This document shows positions 17,301 through 28,355 of a DNA stretch of 64,000 nt, piece after piece. The translations under genes and the position numbers were made by a program. The notes beneath the pieces were generated by a model. The model had not been told where the DNA came from. It saw only the letters and a program-made list of their open reading frames with translations, and did no database searches. Source of the DNA: Acipenser ruthenus (lineage: Eukaryota; Chordata; Actinopteri; Acipenseriformes; Acipenseridae); contig NC_081217.1 in NCBI RefSeq assembly GCF_902713425.1, forward strand, positions 21,998,159 to 22,062,158. Reading direction: 5' to 3'. The first letter of the stretch is position 1. Every line of letters starts with the position of its first letter.

Positions 17301-18063
17301 GCTTCAACATACCTCCCTATTCTGTACCATGCTTTTTACTCTTTGATAGGATTTACTGTGGTACACTTGTAAAAAGCTTATTATGTCTTTAAGTTTAAAT
17401 GGAACAGAGAATCACAAAATAGGGCAACACATTGGGAAGAGACAGGAGACACTGATATTTCATTCTAATTTGAGGATGGCCTCCAGATTTGTATAAAAAA
17501 AGTAAGCACTGCTCCACTTTTCACATCAAGTCTGCTCAGATATCAGTCATGATAATGTGCAGACCCCATCTCCTGAACCAGGGCAGCAGTGTGGAGTAGT
17601 GGTTAGGGCTCTGGACTCTTGACCGGAGGGTCGTGGGTTCAATCCCAGGTGGGGGGACACTTCACTTTACTTTACAGATACTTTACCTAGATTGCTCCAG
17701 TAAACACCCAACTGTATAAATGGGTAACTATGTAAAAATAATTTGTAAAAAATAATTTAACTGTATGTAAAAAATAACGTGATATCTTGTAACAATTGTA
17801 AGTCGCCCTGGATAAGAGCGTCTGCTAAGAAATAATTAATAATAATAACCAGGCTTTACAAGAGCTAGCTGGCTGACTACCTCACTGGTGAACATGGCAC
17901 AGAAATAGTCACTGCAAGCAGCCAGGACGATGCGGTGCGCTGGGAAGTCTGTGCTCTCCACTTTCAGAGTGACGTCGCACAGCGTGTCGCTCTTCCTCAA
18001 GGAGTTCATGGCGTTCAGGATGGATTTGGCATGCGAGTTGGTCATGATGTCTTTAGGAGCCAT
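11318..18063 (-). CDS. KLHL12: KLHL12, BTB-BACK-Kelch adaptor of CUL3 ubiquitin ligase
   Basis: KLHL12 recruits substrates (Dishevelled, SEC31 of COPII coats) to cullin-3. Coding exons: 17881-18063, 16961-17114, 16417-16634, 15373-15522, 14800-14914, 14404-14510, 13759-13954, 13495-13653, 12998-13096, 11848-12034 and 11318-11444. Lengths sum to 1695 bp, which is 564 residues plus stop, matching human from MAPKDIM. The BTB domain is at about residues 25-130 ([22 protein letters not shown]), BACK at about 135-240 ([18 protein letters not shown]), and six Kelch repeats from about 280 to the end ([63 protein letters not shown]). The donor after the GLIYCL exon is GTCAGT, a weak form. A 5' UTR exon begins at 18720 (donor GTAAAT), and its acceptor is just upstream of the ATG near 18119. 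All junctions keep the frame. Confidence 0.97.
14572..14735. mobile_element. hAT-like MITE, copy 1
   Basis: It starts CAGGGATGGAAATAAGACTC and ends with the inverse, GGGAGTCTCATTGCCGTCCC. Inner arms are GGCAGTTTCACCCGCTCCAG and AATGGATCAAACTGCTATGC. CAGGG termini are usual for hAT elements. No 8-bp target duplication is clear. It lies in KLHL12 between exons 14404-14510 and 14800-14914. Two relatives are at 38054 and 59987. Confidence 0.65.
15546..16004. repeat. 51-bp minisatellite, 9 copies, in a KLHL12 intron
   Basis: Units start with CTTCACAC(A/G)GAGCTGGGGG and contain TCTGCCCAGGCAGCAGTGC. Starts fall at 15546, 15597, 15648, 15699, 15750, 15801, 15852, 15903 and 15954. Copies differ at a few bases. 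The array begins only about 20 bp from the splice acceptor of exon 15373-15522. Because 51 is divisible by 3, both strands carry open frames, which are not genes. Confidence 0.95.
17582..17847 (+). mobile_element. V-SINE-like SINE, full length
   Basis: The tRNA-like head has GTGGAGTAGTGGTTAGGGC (A box) and GGTCGTGGGTTCAATCCC (B box). The core includes ACTTTACCTAGATTGCTCC, and the tail is GTAAGTCGCC, CTGGATAAGAGCGTCTGC, TAAGAAATAA and AT-rich repeats. It is inserted in KLHL12 intron DNA, ending about 28 bp from the donor of the first coding exon and oriented opposite to the gene. Confidence 0.9.
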
Positions 18064-18719
18064 TGTGAGGAAAGGGGAGGGAAGGCACGGTGACCCCCCG
18101 AAACAGGAGTGAGGAAGAGCTGCAGAGAGAACATGCTGAAAATGAGTAAAGTGATTAGCACACAGCAGCCTGTGTGCTTCCAGTCTTACTGTTCATTTAA
18201 ACCACACACATCTTAATTAGACCCATACAGATATATGCAAACTCCACAATGTGACATGCGTGGGTACAGTAATGGTACTGTAGTCTAAAACATCCCGCTA
18301 CCTGTTCCACTGCAGCCGGGGTAACCACACCTAACAAACACCCTTATGATTAAAATGACACAGATTGCTCAGGCTGACAGGAGTCAATTGAAATAGGTGT
18401 AGAATGTATTTCTGATACGGTGCGTTGTCATATTTCTTGAAACTGAGTGACAGGCAGTAGTACAACTCTCCAGAAATTATAATGTCTACATTCTCTGCCA
18501 GGCTATACATTAACCGTTTTAAATAAAATAAAAAAACAGCTTTTTTTTATTTAAGCTTTATTAAATCTGCGGGACCATAAATAGCACGCAGTGTCAGAAC
18601 CACCTAATTTCAGACGCTGTCTTCACGACTTTTTTATTTTTTTAGATATTTAATTGGGTTAAACAAATTCAATATCACAAATACACTGCTTTACATTTAA
18701 AAAAAAACTATTAATTTAC

Positions 18720-19013
18720 CAGCGGTCTGCTGCTGCAGACGAAAGGCTCCGGCGACTTGGACAACTACACCCGCCGGCAGAAGCGCTCCATAGCCCGACG
18801 AGTCGTCGGCTGCCACTCCCAGGCTCTCCACTGCGGCCCTCCGCAATTCGGGACTCCGGGTAATATGAAGTCGCCGAGGGAATTAAATATCAGTTTTAAA
18901 ACAAAAACCCGATATGATGGCGACGGAGCCGGGGTATCGGGTACCCCTCGACCGGGCAGGAGAGTCCCACAAACACAACCCGGGTCACGTGATGCGCACA
19001 CAGAGCACGTGAC
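18720..19013 (-). promoter_or_regulatory. KLHL12 5' UTR exon and promoter
   Basis: The 5' UTR exon ends at 18720 with donor GTAAAT. Upstream DNA to about 19060 is CpG-rich. It carries two E-boxes, GTCACGTGAT at 18984-18993 and GCACGTGAC at 19005-19013. The first differs by one base from the palindrome in the RABIF promoter. The transcription start is not resolved. Confidence 0.55.
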
Positions 19014-19061
19014 ACACGCGCGTCTCATTGAGAACTGGCCGCTAGGGGGGGCCGGCGCGCT

Positions 19062-22000
19062 GCTGCGTTGTTCTGTATGGGGATGCATGCAAATTAAATA
19101 CTGTGCGCTTGAATTACACAGAGCACTAATGCACCGCGTCGCACCGTACTTACATGTGTTCTTTATTCGTCTTTTTTTTTAATTTTCTCTACTCATATTG
19201 ACGGTTTTTATTGTTGTTTTGATTGCTGTTCATAGCAAGGTTTCTGCTTGTTGCCTCGGCATCACTGTTTGTATTGAAGGTAACACGATCTGAAGATGCA
19301 TAAATAATTCAATGGAGAGCAGACAATGGCAGTGCTGGGCTTCTGTTCTGAAGCTGGGGGAACACGCAGCCAATTTGTGGCTTTCAATATGGTTTCAGGA
19401 GACTGGGTTTCAGGGCCCTGCGTGGCACACCAGGCAGGGAGACTTGGGGGTTTGAGACAGCAACCTCAAACGAGGTCTCCTGGAAGCAGGATTCAACTGC
19501 AGCGCCAATGAGGATGGTAGAGTGGTCCCAACACAGCGGCACGTTTTCACTGGATCATACCCATGATGTGGGTGGTTTTAGTGTCCAGTTGAACTTTGAC
19601 ACCCCCCATCCCAACAAACTCCACACAACACAATTCACCTTGTAAGCAGAGTATTCCATATTTAATAATATTACATTTCACATCTAAAAGTGACAATACT
19701 TGTGTGAGAAACTTAAATATCTGACCACAGAACTACATACAAGAACAGAATGAAATGACATGTTTAATGCACACTGAGGAGAATGTTACACGCTTGTGTT
19801 AGTAGTTAGTCTGAACCTTTCAAAGGCTTATCTTTCTATATACAGCAGTCAACAGTCCATTGATGGAACACAAATGTACACTACAATGAAGAGATGTTTG
19901 TGCCATTAAAAAAAATAACAACAATTCACTATTGATTCAACCTGGAAAAAAAAAACACAGTGTTAATGAGGGCAGGTGTACCTTAGATATTCATTTACAG
20001 TCTTCAGTTAAAATCCTGTTAAAGGAGTGCCGACCAGGGCATCAGGAAACAATCACTAGCCCAATTCATCTTAGCTTTTAAAAATTCTGTTAGGTATATT
20101 TTTAAAGCACCATTACATAAAGGAAAGCTGCAGTTACCTCATTTCCTGTGCTGTAGGTCAACTTCACTCCAACGATGAAGCTGCAATCACACCCTGTTAC
20201 CCACAGCACAGGAAGTGTGCCAAGAAGCAGCAGTATGTTTTTTTTTTTTTTGATCTGCAGTACTTGTAAAAACCAGAGATCCCCATCTACAAAACTGAAC
20301 AAAATATTCAAGATAGAGATTCCAAAGCAAATGCTGGGAATGTCTTTAAAAAATCCGAGGAAGTCAGACTCCTTGCTGTTCAACAGAAACCAGGCGCCCG
20401 CCTCAGAGCAGTAAAGACATCGAGCTGGTTAAATTTTTACAGACAGAAATACCACAGAGTGACTCAGTTCTGTCAACACCACTTCCTATGCGATTGTGGG
20501 AAACAAACAAGACTGCTTCTCGTAATGTCGCTACACTTCCCCCGTGTCATCTATATGAATGATCGAAAACTCTCTATTAATAATGCTGGCTGACGAAACT
20601 GTTAAAGGTCCCATTGATACCTGTGATGGGTTTTGACAGGGTGGCGGTCTGACAGAGATCCTGTTCTCCAATACATAACCTCCTACTGCTGCAGGCAGAG
20701 GTGCGGCAAAGAAGTTTGCGTCTCGGCAGCTGAAACTACTTTTGGGGCATGTAAACAAACTGGGCAGTGAAAAGGCCTGCGCTGGGGAAGCTAACGGACG
20801 TGACTGCAGCTTTAAGAAATCCGCACGGCTGGGTGTGACTCTCGTTAAAAGTGAAGGGGTGGCGGTCTAGAATGCAGATCTTCAAAACAAAAGCCTCTGG
20901 TGCTGAAGATCTAGGTTTCCAGTATCATTCGTTCGTGATCTGGTCACTAGATTATCTAGAGATTCTGCAGCGGGCAGACAGATCAGCACCCAGAGAGCTC
21001 ACACGTGCGAAGAGAAACAGGTCACCCTGAAAGACTAGTAGTCGATTGTCATTGAGGTTAAGGCGCTCGCTCGCTCGTGGTGCACAGGGTCGCCAGTTCG
21101 CTTCCAGCCTCCCTCCTGTCATGAGTGTTTTATAGGTATGGGTTAAACCCCTAAATGACCTTCTGGGAACTGGTTGAACTGGTTGAATTTGACCTGGTCC
21201 ACCTTAAAACGTTGCTTTGCTGCAACATGACTGGCTTGCATTATTTGACATGTGCGTGGTTCGGCTTCTGCTCAAGCCAAACTGCCTGTCTTGGCTGGGG
21301 ACCCCCAGGCTGCGCTGCATTGGCTCTTGTGGGGTTGGGGAGAATGGGCTGGGGATAGTGACCCCTATTGGTCAGGCTAGGTGAAGACTTCCCAGGCAGG
21401 GTTCAGTAGCTTTGTAACATTCAGAGGTTGATAAGAGGCGATTGTCTTGACAGTGAGAAGAGTTCACGATCTCTAAGTGTGTAGCTGTCGTGAGGTGGGA
21501 TTTGAAATTGGGGTAGAAACATGGGCATCACTGATAACAACAAAACGTATTAAGATAATGAAATACAGGATTTGCCTTTAGTAAAGTTGGCATGCGTGAA
21601 TTCAGGCTTAAAAATATCACTACCACTTTCCGAAAACCAGGGAATGTTTGCAAGCCCTAATTTCACGTTCGTTATAAATCTGCTAAACACACATGCCACG
21701 AAATCAGCACACTTACTACATTTAACTGACATATCCGCAAGCATTTTCTGAACTTAAAAAACGTGTCTGAAGTGGGACAGCCGCAAAATGCAATTTCTGC
21801 AGCCCTTTTCTGCTTCACAGCGAGTTTGAAAAAGCTGGCCGGGCAGGATTTTACAACAGGCACAAAAACAAATAAAAAGCAATGTGGTTGGAATTCAAGT
21901 CCCAGATCATGTGTCTGACATGGACTGGCTCACTGAGTAACACGGAGAATACATGCCTCCTTCCTCTGTGTCTAACGCTACAGACTGCTCCCAGAAACAC

Positions 22001-22280
22001 TACGACTCTGTGTGAATAGTCATATAACCCCGCATAGGGCAGCCCAACCAAGCTAGAAGAGAATACAAATTCAGAAACAAACCTGTTCTGGGATTGCTCT
22101 TTCAGATAAGCAGTAAGAAATGAAAAGTCCCCAAATGAGATATATATATACAGTGGCATCAACATTAACCCCAGCGTTCACCCTTAGATCCAATACCCAC
22201 AGCCCTGTAAGCGCTTGTGCACGCTGTCAAATACAAATTTAGGGTGAAAAAGAAATTTTGCATGAAACAGACGTTGCTTT
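19062..22280. other. Intergenic between KLHL12 promoter and ADIPOR1 3' end
   Basis: No gene was recognised over about 3.2 kb. It contains a strong hairpin at 20140-20217, a smaller fold-back at 19438-19480, a poly-T/A run near 20230, and unassigned sequence. The far right part may belong to a longer ADIPOR1 3' UTR. Confidence 0.5.
20140..20217 (-). other. Hairpin with 22-bp stem
   Basis: CATTTCCTGTGCTGTAGGTC at 20140 pairs with GTTACCCACAGCACAGGAAG at 20196. The stem is about 22 bp with one mismatch, one G-T pair and one bulge. The loop is about 33 nt. It could be a small RNA precursor or the remnant of a palindromic element. No known family is recognised. Confidence 0.5.
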
Positions 22281-22286
22281 TTTATT
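22281..22286 (-). terminator. Candidate ADIPOR1 poly(A) signal
   Basis: AATAAA on the minus strand, about 355 bp past the ADIPOR1 stop codon. Confidence 0.45.
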
Positions 22287-22640
22287 CAAATCTTCCAAAG
22301 TGCTCAGTCAGAATTCTCGGCAGAACTTCGAAGCAACTCAAAACCCAAGACAAAACCCGCAATGCTTGTCAACTCTTTTGAGTTTACTTTAGGATTCTGA
22401 TCAGGTGGCTTTGAAGTTCAATGATGTGCAAATTAAATTTCATTATTCAATCTTCATTAAAGTCTCAGCTGTACTGGGAATGGTTACACAGTTTAGTACA
22501 GCATATAAAACTCTGGGTATTGAAACGCAGGGAAGATGACGGTCATGTTTGGTGACACTGTGTACATTTTGAAATCATTAAGTTACAGAAGCACTTGGGG
22601 CATGGCGGGCTCTGGCCCGTGTGGGAGGGGGGCGTGCTCC

Positions 22641-22932
22641 TCAAAGCAGCGAGTCGTCTGTGCACCCTCCCTCCAGACCGTAACGAAACTCCTGCAGGTT
22701 GGACACTCCGTAGAAGTGGATGAAGGCTGCAGCCACCACCAGCACGTGGAAGATCTGATGAGACTGAAACTGAGGAAGAGAGACAGCAAGCAGGGCAGGA
22801 ATCAGACACAGAGAGCCGGGAAGAGCTGGAGACACACAGGCATGGTCCCTCTGGAGCCGGCTGCTTGAATCACAAGACACTACCCTGCAGCCTCAGAAAC
22901 ACACGCTCACACTGCTCAGAGCAGCTTGCTTT

Positions 22933-22986
<54 letters not shown>

Positions 22987-25841
22987 CTACAGCCCCCTTG
23001 TCTTTAAGAGAACAGCCACCCACACAAACCCAAGCAGCTTGCTTCTCTTGGGACTGGTGAATTAGCCCAATCAATACCGCGCATGCAGGGAGATTCTAAG
23101 TGCAGTGGCTGCCAGTAGGGGCCAATGGGAGTTTCTAAGGGGTTTCACAGCCTTTGCTGGAGTCTGGAGTAAACAGCAGTGGAGAAGCAGGCTCACCCAG
23201 ATGTCGCACTTGCCAGGGAAGAAGCGTTCCGGGATGCGGGCAGCGTACAGCCCCGCCCCCGTGATGTACATGGCGGCCATGAGGAAGAACCAGCCCATCT
23301 GCCCCACCGTGGCAGCCTTGACAAAGCCCTCGGCGATGGTGAAGTGCATCGTGGGTACGATGCCACTCAGCCCCAGCCCCACGAACACACCTGCAGGAAC
23401 GGGCACACAACACAGGCTCAACACAAGGCAGTTTAGACAGGGAGGCAAAAGGGTTAAAGAACAGCCCTTTCAGGGGGAGAGGCTGAGCGCCCCCTGTGTT
23501 GAGGCTCTTTACCTGCTCGTGTGGGCCTGTGCTTGGGGATGGAGAAGCGGTCCCACTGGGACACGATGATGGCAGCGATGCCCAGCACACACACGACGGA
23601 CAGGTAGATGAGACGAGGCTGGGGCGAGCAGTAGAAGGAGTAATACAGCCAGGGGACGAAGCTGCCCATGATCAGAAGAGCGATGCCCGAGTAATCCAGC
23701 CTGCAGAGGAAGGAGAACAGCACACACTTCATTCAGGGAGATCACAAACCCAGGGCTGGGTGCAGGAGACAGCAGGGTTGAAAACACAAAGCCTACGAAA
23801 GGTTGGTGTCAGATTTCTTTGCTAAACCCAATCCAGGCAGTGCTCAAAACCTACTTCACATTCCCAGCTAATCTGGCAGGGGGTGGGGGGGTTACAGGGC
23901 TGAAATACAAGTTCCTAAGCTATGCGGTGGCTGTGCTCCAGGTCATGCACTGAGATGCTTCCAGCTACAGTGCTTGGTTTGTTCTCTGATGTACGGGACT
24001 GAAAGGGCTTCGGGGGCCTGAGAAACAGCGGCAGTGGAATGCGTTCCAAAAAAACTGAAAATTGTGATTCCTGAGGTTTCTATAGAAACATATTCACCCA
24101 CCCCTGTGAGGGGGGGGGGGGGGGGGGTGTTTTACTCCCCTGAATAGAGAAGTCACCCCGTCTTCAAATACACGCTAATTACTTTAAAGAACAGGACTCC
24201 TCGCAAGCGCAGTGGCACGCCACATGTAATCTATTCACTACCAACGCACAATCACTTTTTACCCACTGCCAGAAGAGCTACGATATTTGGGACCATCTTT
24301 TCAAAAGCGCCCTCCATTCTTTAACCAACTCCTTTAAAAAATAACCCAGCGTGCAAAACGAGCTCAGCGAGTTTGGGGGCTTACTTGGAGAAGGTGCGGG
24401 AGACCTTCTCGGAGTGGCAGTAGACGGTGTGGAAGAGCCAGGAGAAGCTGAGGCAGAGCACAGCCCCCAGGAAGAACATCCCGAAGACCACCTTCTCCTG
24501 CAGAGGAGCCATGAAGTACATGTTGGGCCGGAACATGGTGAGGAGGCCCAGAGCCAGGAAGAGAACGAGTCCTGCAACACAGAGCCGCGCGGTTAAAACT
24601 GGCCAGCGGAGCCGGCACTCAGCGCAGCCCCGCCTCCAGCTGTCCTTACCCACGAGGTGAGTCCAGATGTTGACCGTCTCCGTGTGGATCCTGAAGATGC
24701 TCCGGAAGCAAGCCCTGAAGGACGGCATGGGCGGCCGGTGCCCGTGCAGGAGATAGTCATTGTCCTTCAGCCAGTCAGGCAGCACGTGGAAGGGGATCAC
24801 CCTCCAGCGCCCTTCCCAAACCTGCAGCAAACAACGCCAGCGATTAGAGGCTGATCGCCGGGGCGCAGTCACACCAACCGTCTCCCCCAACATCCCTGGG
24901 GATAGAGGGGGTGGACTGCAGCGGTACGGATTATTCGTGTGCACTGTAAATCACTGATACTGTGAAATGGATTTCTGTGAACTAAATGATCTTTTTAAAA
25001 TGGTCCTGCTGTGCATTTGAGGAATTCAGGGGGGTGAAGATGCAATTAAACAGCTTGGATATGAGTAATTATCTTCCTAATTAAGTAAAGACAGACCGGT
25101 ATAAAGGCAGTTAAGATTAGAAGCGGAAAATCAGAGGGAGAGAGATTTGTGTAAAGTGTACCAGGGAGCAAGGAGCCAGCAGTCAGTGACCATGGAGTTT
25201 GAAGGGTTTGGTCTAAAAAAGGGAATACAGTTTTTTTTTTGAGGGTTGGGGAGGTTCTGAAATAAATACAACATTTGTAACCATCCCGCTGAGTGAGTGA
25301 AACCCTGTCCAATACGTTAGGCGTTAGGTGCAGCGTGCAGGGTGGTGCCTACCTTGTATACAAACTCTTCCATTTTCTCCATGGCGTGGTGAGCTTGCAG
25401 AGGAAGGGTGAGGATGCCCACTCCTTCCTCATCTTCATCCTCTTCCTCCTCGGGGCAGGCCGTGGCCCCCGACGGCCCCCCTCCCCCCTGCCAGGAACAT
25501 AAACGCACATCACTGAGCAGCTCCAGGGCCGTCACTGTCTGTAACACCAGACGGACACCCCACACCCCAATCACAACCCCCAAGCTAAAACCACACAACT
25601 GCTCCGTGCTTCGAGATTGCCGAGGTCCGCACCTCATTCCTGACGAACAGGGTGTGACGGTGAAGGACCGCGCTCCTGGTAAGAGACCTGAGCCACTCAC
25701 ATCAGCGGAGACTGCATTCGCCTGAGCCTCTCCCTTCTCATCCAGCAGCGGCCCCAGCTCTGTCAGCTCCACATCCTGCTTCCGGGACACGTTGGAGATC
25801 CTGCACTCCTCCTCCTGCAGCGGATCCTTCAGAGAACTCAT
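22641..25841 (-). CDS. ADIPOR1: ADIPOR1, adiponectin receptor / PAQR1
   Basis: This is a seven-helix membrane protein with an internal N-terminus and a zinc-dependent ceramidase-like core, coupling adiponectin to AMPK and PPAR signalling. Coding exons: 25701-25841, 25353-25487, 24650-24821, 24385-24571, 23513-23700, 23197-23390 and 22641-22769. The total is 1146 bp, or 381 residues (375 in human). The start is the ATG at 25841 (MSSLKDPLQEEE), chosen because it matches the human start. The in-frame codon further up is GTG. An acidic run EEEEDEDEE precedes LTLPLQAHHAMEKMEEFVYK. The zinc ligands are the His in SFSWLFHTVYCH and the two in SHQIFHVLV (about residues 343 and 347). The C-terminus GGCTDDSLL matches the family. 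All junctions are in frame. A 5' UTR exon lies at 27244 and upstream, and another acceptor sits at about 25876. Confidence 0.97.
22935..22984. repeat. (TA)n microsatellite
   Basis: About 24 TA dinucleotides in the last ADIPOR1 intron. Confidence 0.95.
24109..24127. repeat. Poly-G tract
   Basis: A run of about 18 G in an ADIPOR1 intron. Similar runs occur at 33226-33242, 44449-44466, 51010-51031 and 54500-54512, and a poly-C run at 50751-50769. Confidence 0.9.
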
Positions 25842-26104
25842 CTGGAGGCCTGGCAGCGGATCCGCGATCACAGCCCTCTACAGGGACGGAAAAGCACCCG
25901 AGGCAGCGCGCTGGAGGAACACCGAGCGCTGAAAAACACGACCCAGGAGACAGCGGACAGGGATTGACATACATATTCACTGTGTCGCTTCAACAGAGCA
26001 CAGCAGGTTAGGAAAACTACAAGAAACGCCATCGCTTCAGCGACAGCACCTGACATGGAACCGATTGAGTTCCTTCTCCTATTTCTAGATTCAGCTCGAT
26101 TCAT

Positions 26105-27243
26105 AGTTATTGATGGTATAGCCGTTTAGCATCTGAAGGCAGGTTTTATCTTAGCTTTACTAACTCAACCTAGAGCCCAGTGGACATTAGTATAATACAA
26201 TAAAAACATTACACTGCTGTGTTAACTAGCAACTGTCCCTATGCACTCTGTTCTTGCGGAATTCATTTTCCGGGAGATTTCTAGCTTTTTTAAATTGTAT
26301 TTTTTATGGATGTATTTATTCGTCACGTCATACGATGTATCGCACTCAGATGTAGAGAAAGTTAGGACAATAAACAAAACACAAAAACGGGAAAAAAAAG
26401 AAAAATCATACAATTAAAAAGTAACATTTGCAATTGACAGTTACAATTGCCAAAATCTACCACCCCAATAAAATTGTGTATTTACAATTCGGATTGGTCC
26501 GAGTTTGCCTGCATGCAGTTGACTTTAACAGCTGCCCTAGTAATTCTGTTATTGTAATCGTTAGAAAAAGACTGCAATGGCGCGTTCTGAAAAGACATTG
26601 TTTTTGATAACCACAAGAGATTTGCAATATCTCTCCCCGAAGCACCGAAACGTACTTCCTCAGTCGTCGCCAGTAATGCTACCGTCGTGTAATCTACATA
26701 AAATGGTTGTACAATCTGCTAAACCCGCTAGAGTAACCAGGACGAGATCTACTCTAGAGTCTGAAGTTAGTCTCAATTCTCCCTAACAAACAATCGTGAC
26801 ACCTCCTGTACATGTTTGCAATAACTCTGACCAGGGCTGGCTCAAACTCCCGGCTGCTGAATCATTTCAATAATTAAATATATGCTTCACGGATGGCGGT
26901 TCGGCAGCCCGGGGCTGCTGCAGCCGGTTTAGTGCGATTTATAATCCTTCGCATATCATAATCAACGTGTCCTGTCTTTCACTAAACATTAGCGCACGTA
27001 ATACACCTTTATAATATCAGACACAGTTGTTCATATATTGCGGTCAAGAGGATAGCGCAGCGATTGCACGGTGCCGCAGCTCCTGTTATTGTGTAAGATT
27101 AAAGACAGCCGGGCACAAACAACATTGCCAGGCATTTGCACGACTATATAATCCGTGATACTCGATCTAGGGCAGCGGGTGTACTGAATTGGCGAACCAG
27201 TTCATGTTTTTTTTTTTGTCTTTCAATCAATTCAACGACTTAC
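26105..27243. other. ADIPOR1 first intron, no further gene seen
   Basis: This is the interval between the acceptor near 25876 and the 5' UTR exon donor at 27238-27243 (GTAAGT). Short open frames in it have no recognisable product. Confidence 0.55.
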
Positions 27244-27424
27244 CTGGTCAGACTGTCCCAAAAAAATAAATAATCTAGCTATTTGTCCTCCTGAAATTTG
27301 CAGCTGTGCAGGTCACTTGTTCTTCCGGCTCTGTAGGAAAATAACAAGCGCCTCAGCGACAAAGAGGAGAGGCGCCGGTGCGCAGTTACTAAACCGTGGC
27401 GTCGCAGCAGCGCCACCTGCTGGA
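27244..27424 (-). promoter_or_regulatory. ADIPOR1 5' UTR exon, promoter and CTCF motif
   Basis: A donor GTAAGT at 27238-27243 closes a noncoding first exon starting somewhere right of 27244. The DNA at 27350-27490 is CpG-rich. On the minus strand, 27409-27424 contains CCAGCAGGTGGCGC, which fits the CTCF core consensus with no mismatch. Binding and the exact transcription start are inferred. Confidence 0.55.
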
Positions 27425-28084
27425 CATGGCGTGTCACCGCGGATCGGTGCAGTCGGCAGGTGATCGATCGGTGCGGTGTTATCCGATCACATAGGGCAGT
27501 GTATCGATCTTACCTCGGTTTCAGCTTCCTGTGAATGTAAAACTGCTTCAGTAGCAAGTCCTTCATATTGTCTACCGCTCTCATCTTATAGAGACAGTGT
27601 CTCAATAATGATAGCACCCAATTAGTAATATAAGGGTAAAGCGCGTATATACTGTAAACAATTCATGTTTTTGTAATGAACAAAATACTGCACAATAACA
27701 ACAACTATTATATCCTTACTCGCCTTATGAGGGACAGCCCGCTAACCTTCCCTTTTTTAAATGTCCCTATAGTAAAATCACACAAGTGTAACAAAGCATA
27801 ACGCAATGCATGGGGGAAGCACGGGTTTGGCTGGTTGCCTTTGACAAATGCTTTCATTTTTTTAAAAAAAAATAATAATATTCCACTAACCAAAGAGACG
27901 GGAAGCAAAGCATCTCAAGGTAAAACGAAATTAATAAAATTAAAATACAATATCTGCCTGACGCGCGTTTGTCAGCACAGGGTTTGTCAAAAGTATTTGC
28001 TTGGCTCAACAGATAATAATTAAATACAGCCTCGCTCAATCGGCCTCACATTGCAAAGGTAGATGACTTTGACAGCCCGGGGCG

Positions 28085-28092
28085 TGACGTCA
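28085..28092. promoter_or_regulatory. Perfect CRE upstream of REP15
   Basis: TGACGTCA lies within the 10-bp palindrome GTGACGTCAC, about 265 bp before the REP15 ATG. A second TGACGT half-site is near 28171. This is the CREB/ATF family motif. Use by the gene is inferred. Confidence 0.55.
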
Positions 28093-28355
28093 CCAGCAGG
28101 TCACACAGGTGTGTTCTGAATAAACAGCCGCACGAAGCGCTCCTCTGACGGGTTGAATTACACGAAGCAGTGACGTACCGCACAGAAACCAGGTGTGCTG
28201 CGGAAAAGGACAGGGGGTTTCCACGTAGTCGTGTCGGGCTTGGATATACCGCCACCAGGAAGAATCATCGGGAAAATCCTATTCAGTCAGTGTAAATGAT
28301 TGGAAACTAGGAATAACGTCTTGTGTTTTTCGGGACAGTAAAGGACTGTCCGGCC

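Noticed and set aside
20102-20383. 93-residue hydrophobic open frame on the minus strand
   Set aside because: No family resemblance. It crosses a poly-A/T run and the hairpin.
21050-21115. tRNA-like sequence with GGTCGCCAGTTCGCTTCC
   Set aside because: B-box-like only. It has no cloverleaf or acceptor stem, so it may be SINE debris but is not supported enough to list.
25839-25871. Earlier ADIPOR1 start at 25871
   Set aside because: The codon there is GTG. The ATG at 25841 matches the family start.
28323-28355. Earlier REP15 start at 28323
   Set aside because: The codon is GTG. The ATG at 28356 gives the MGQ start shared with human REP15.
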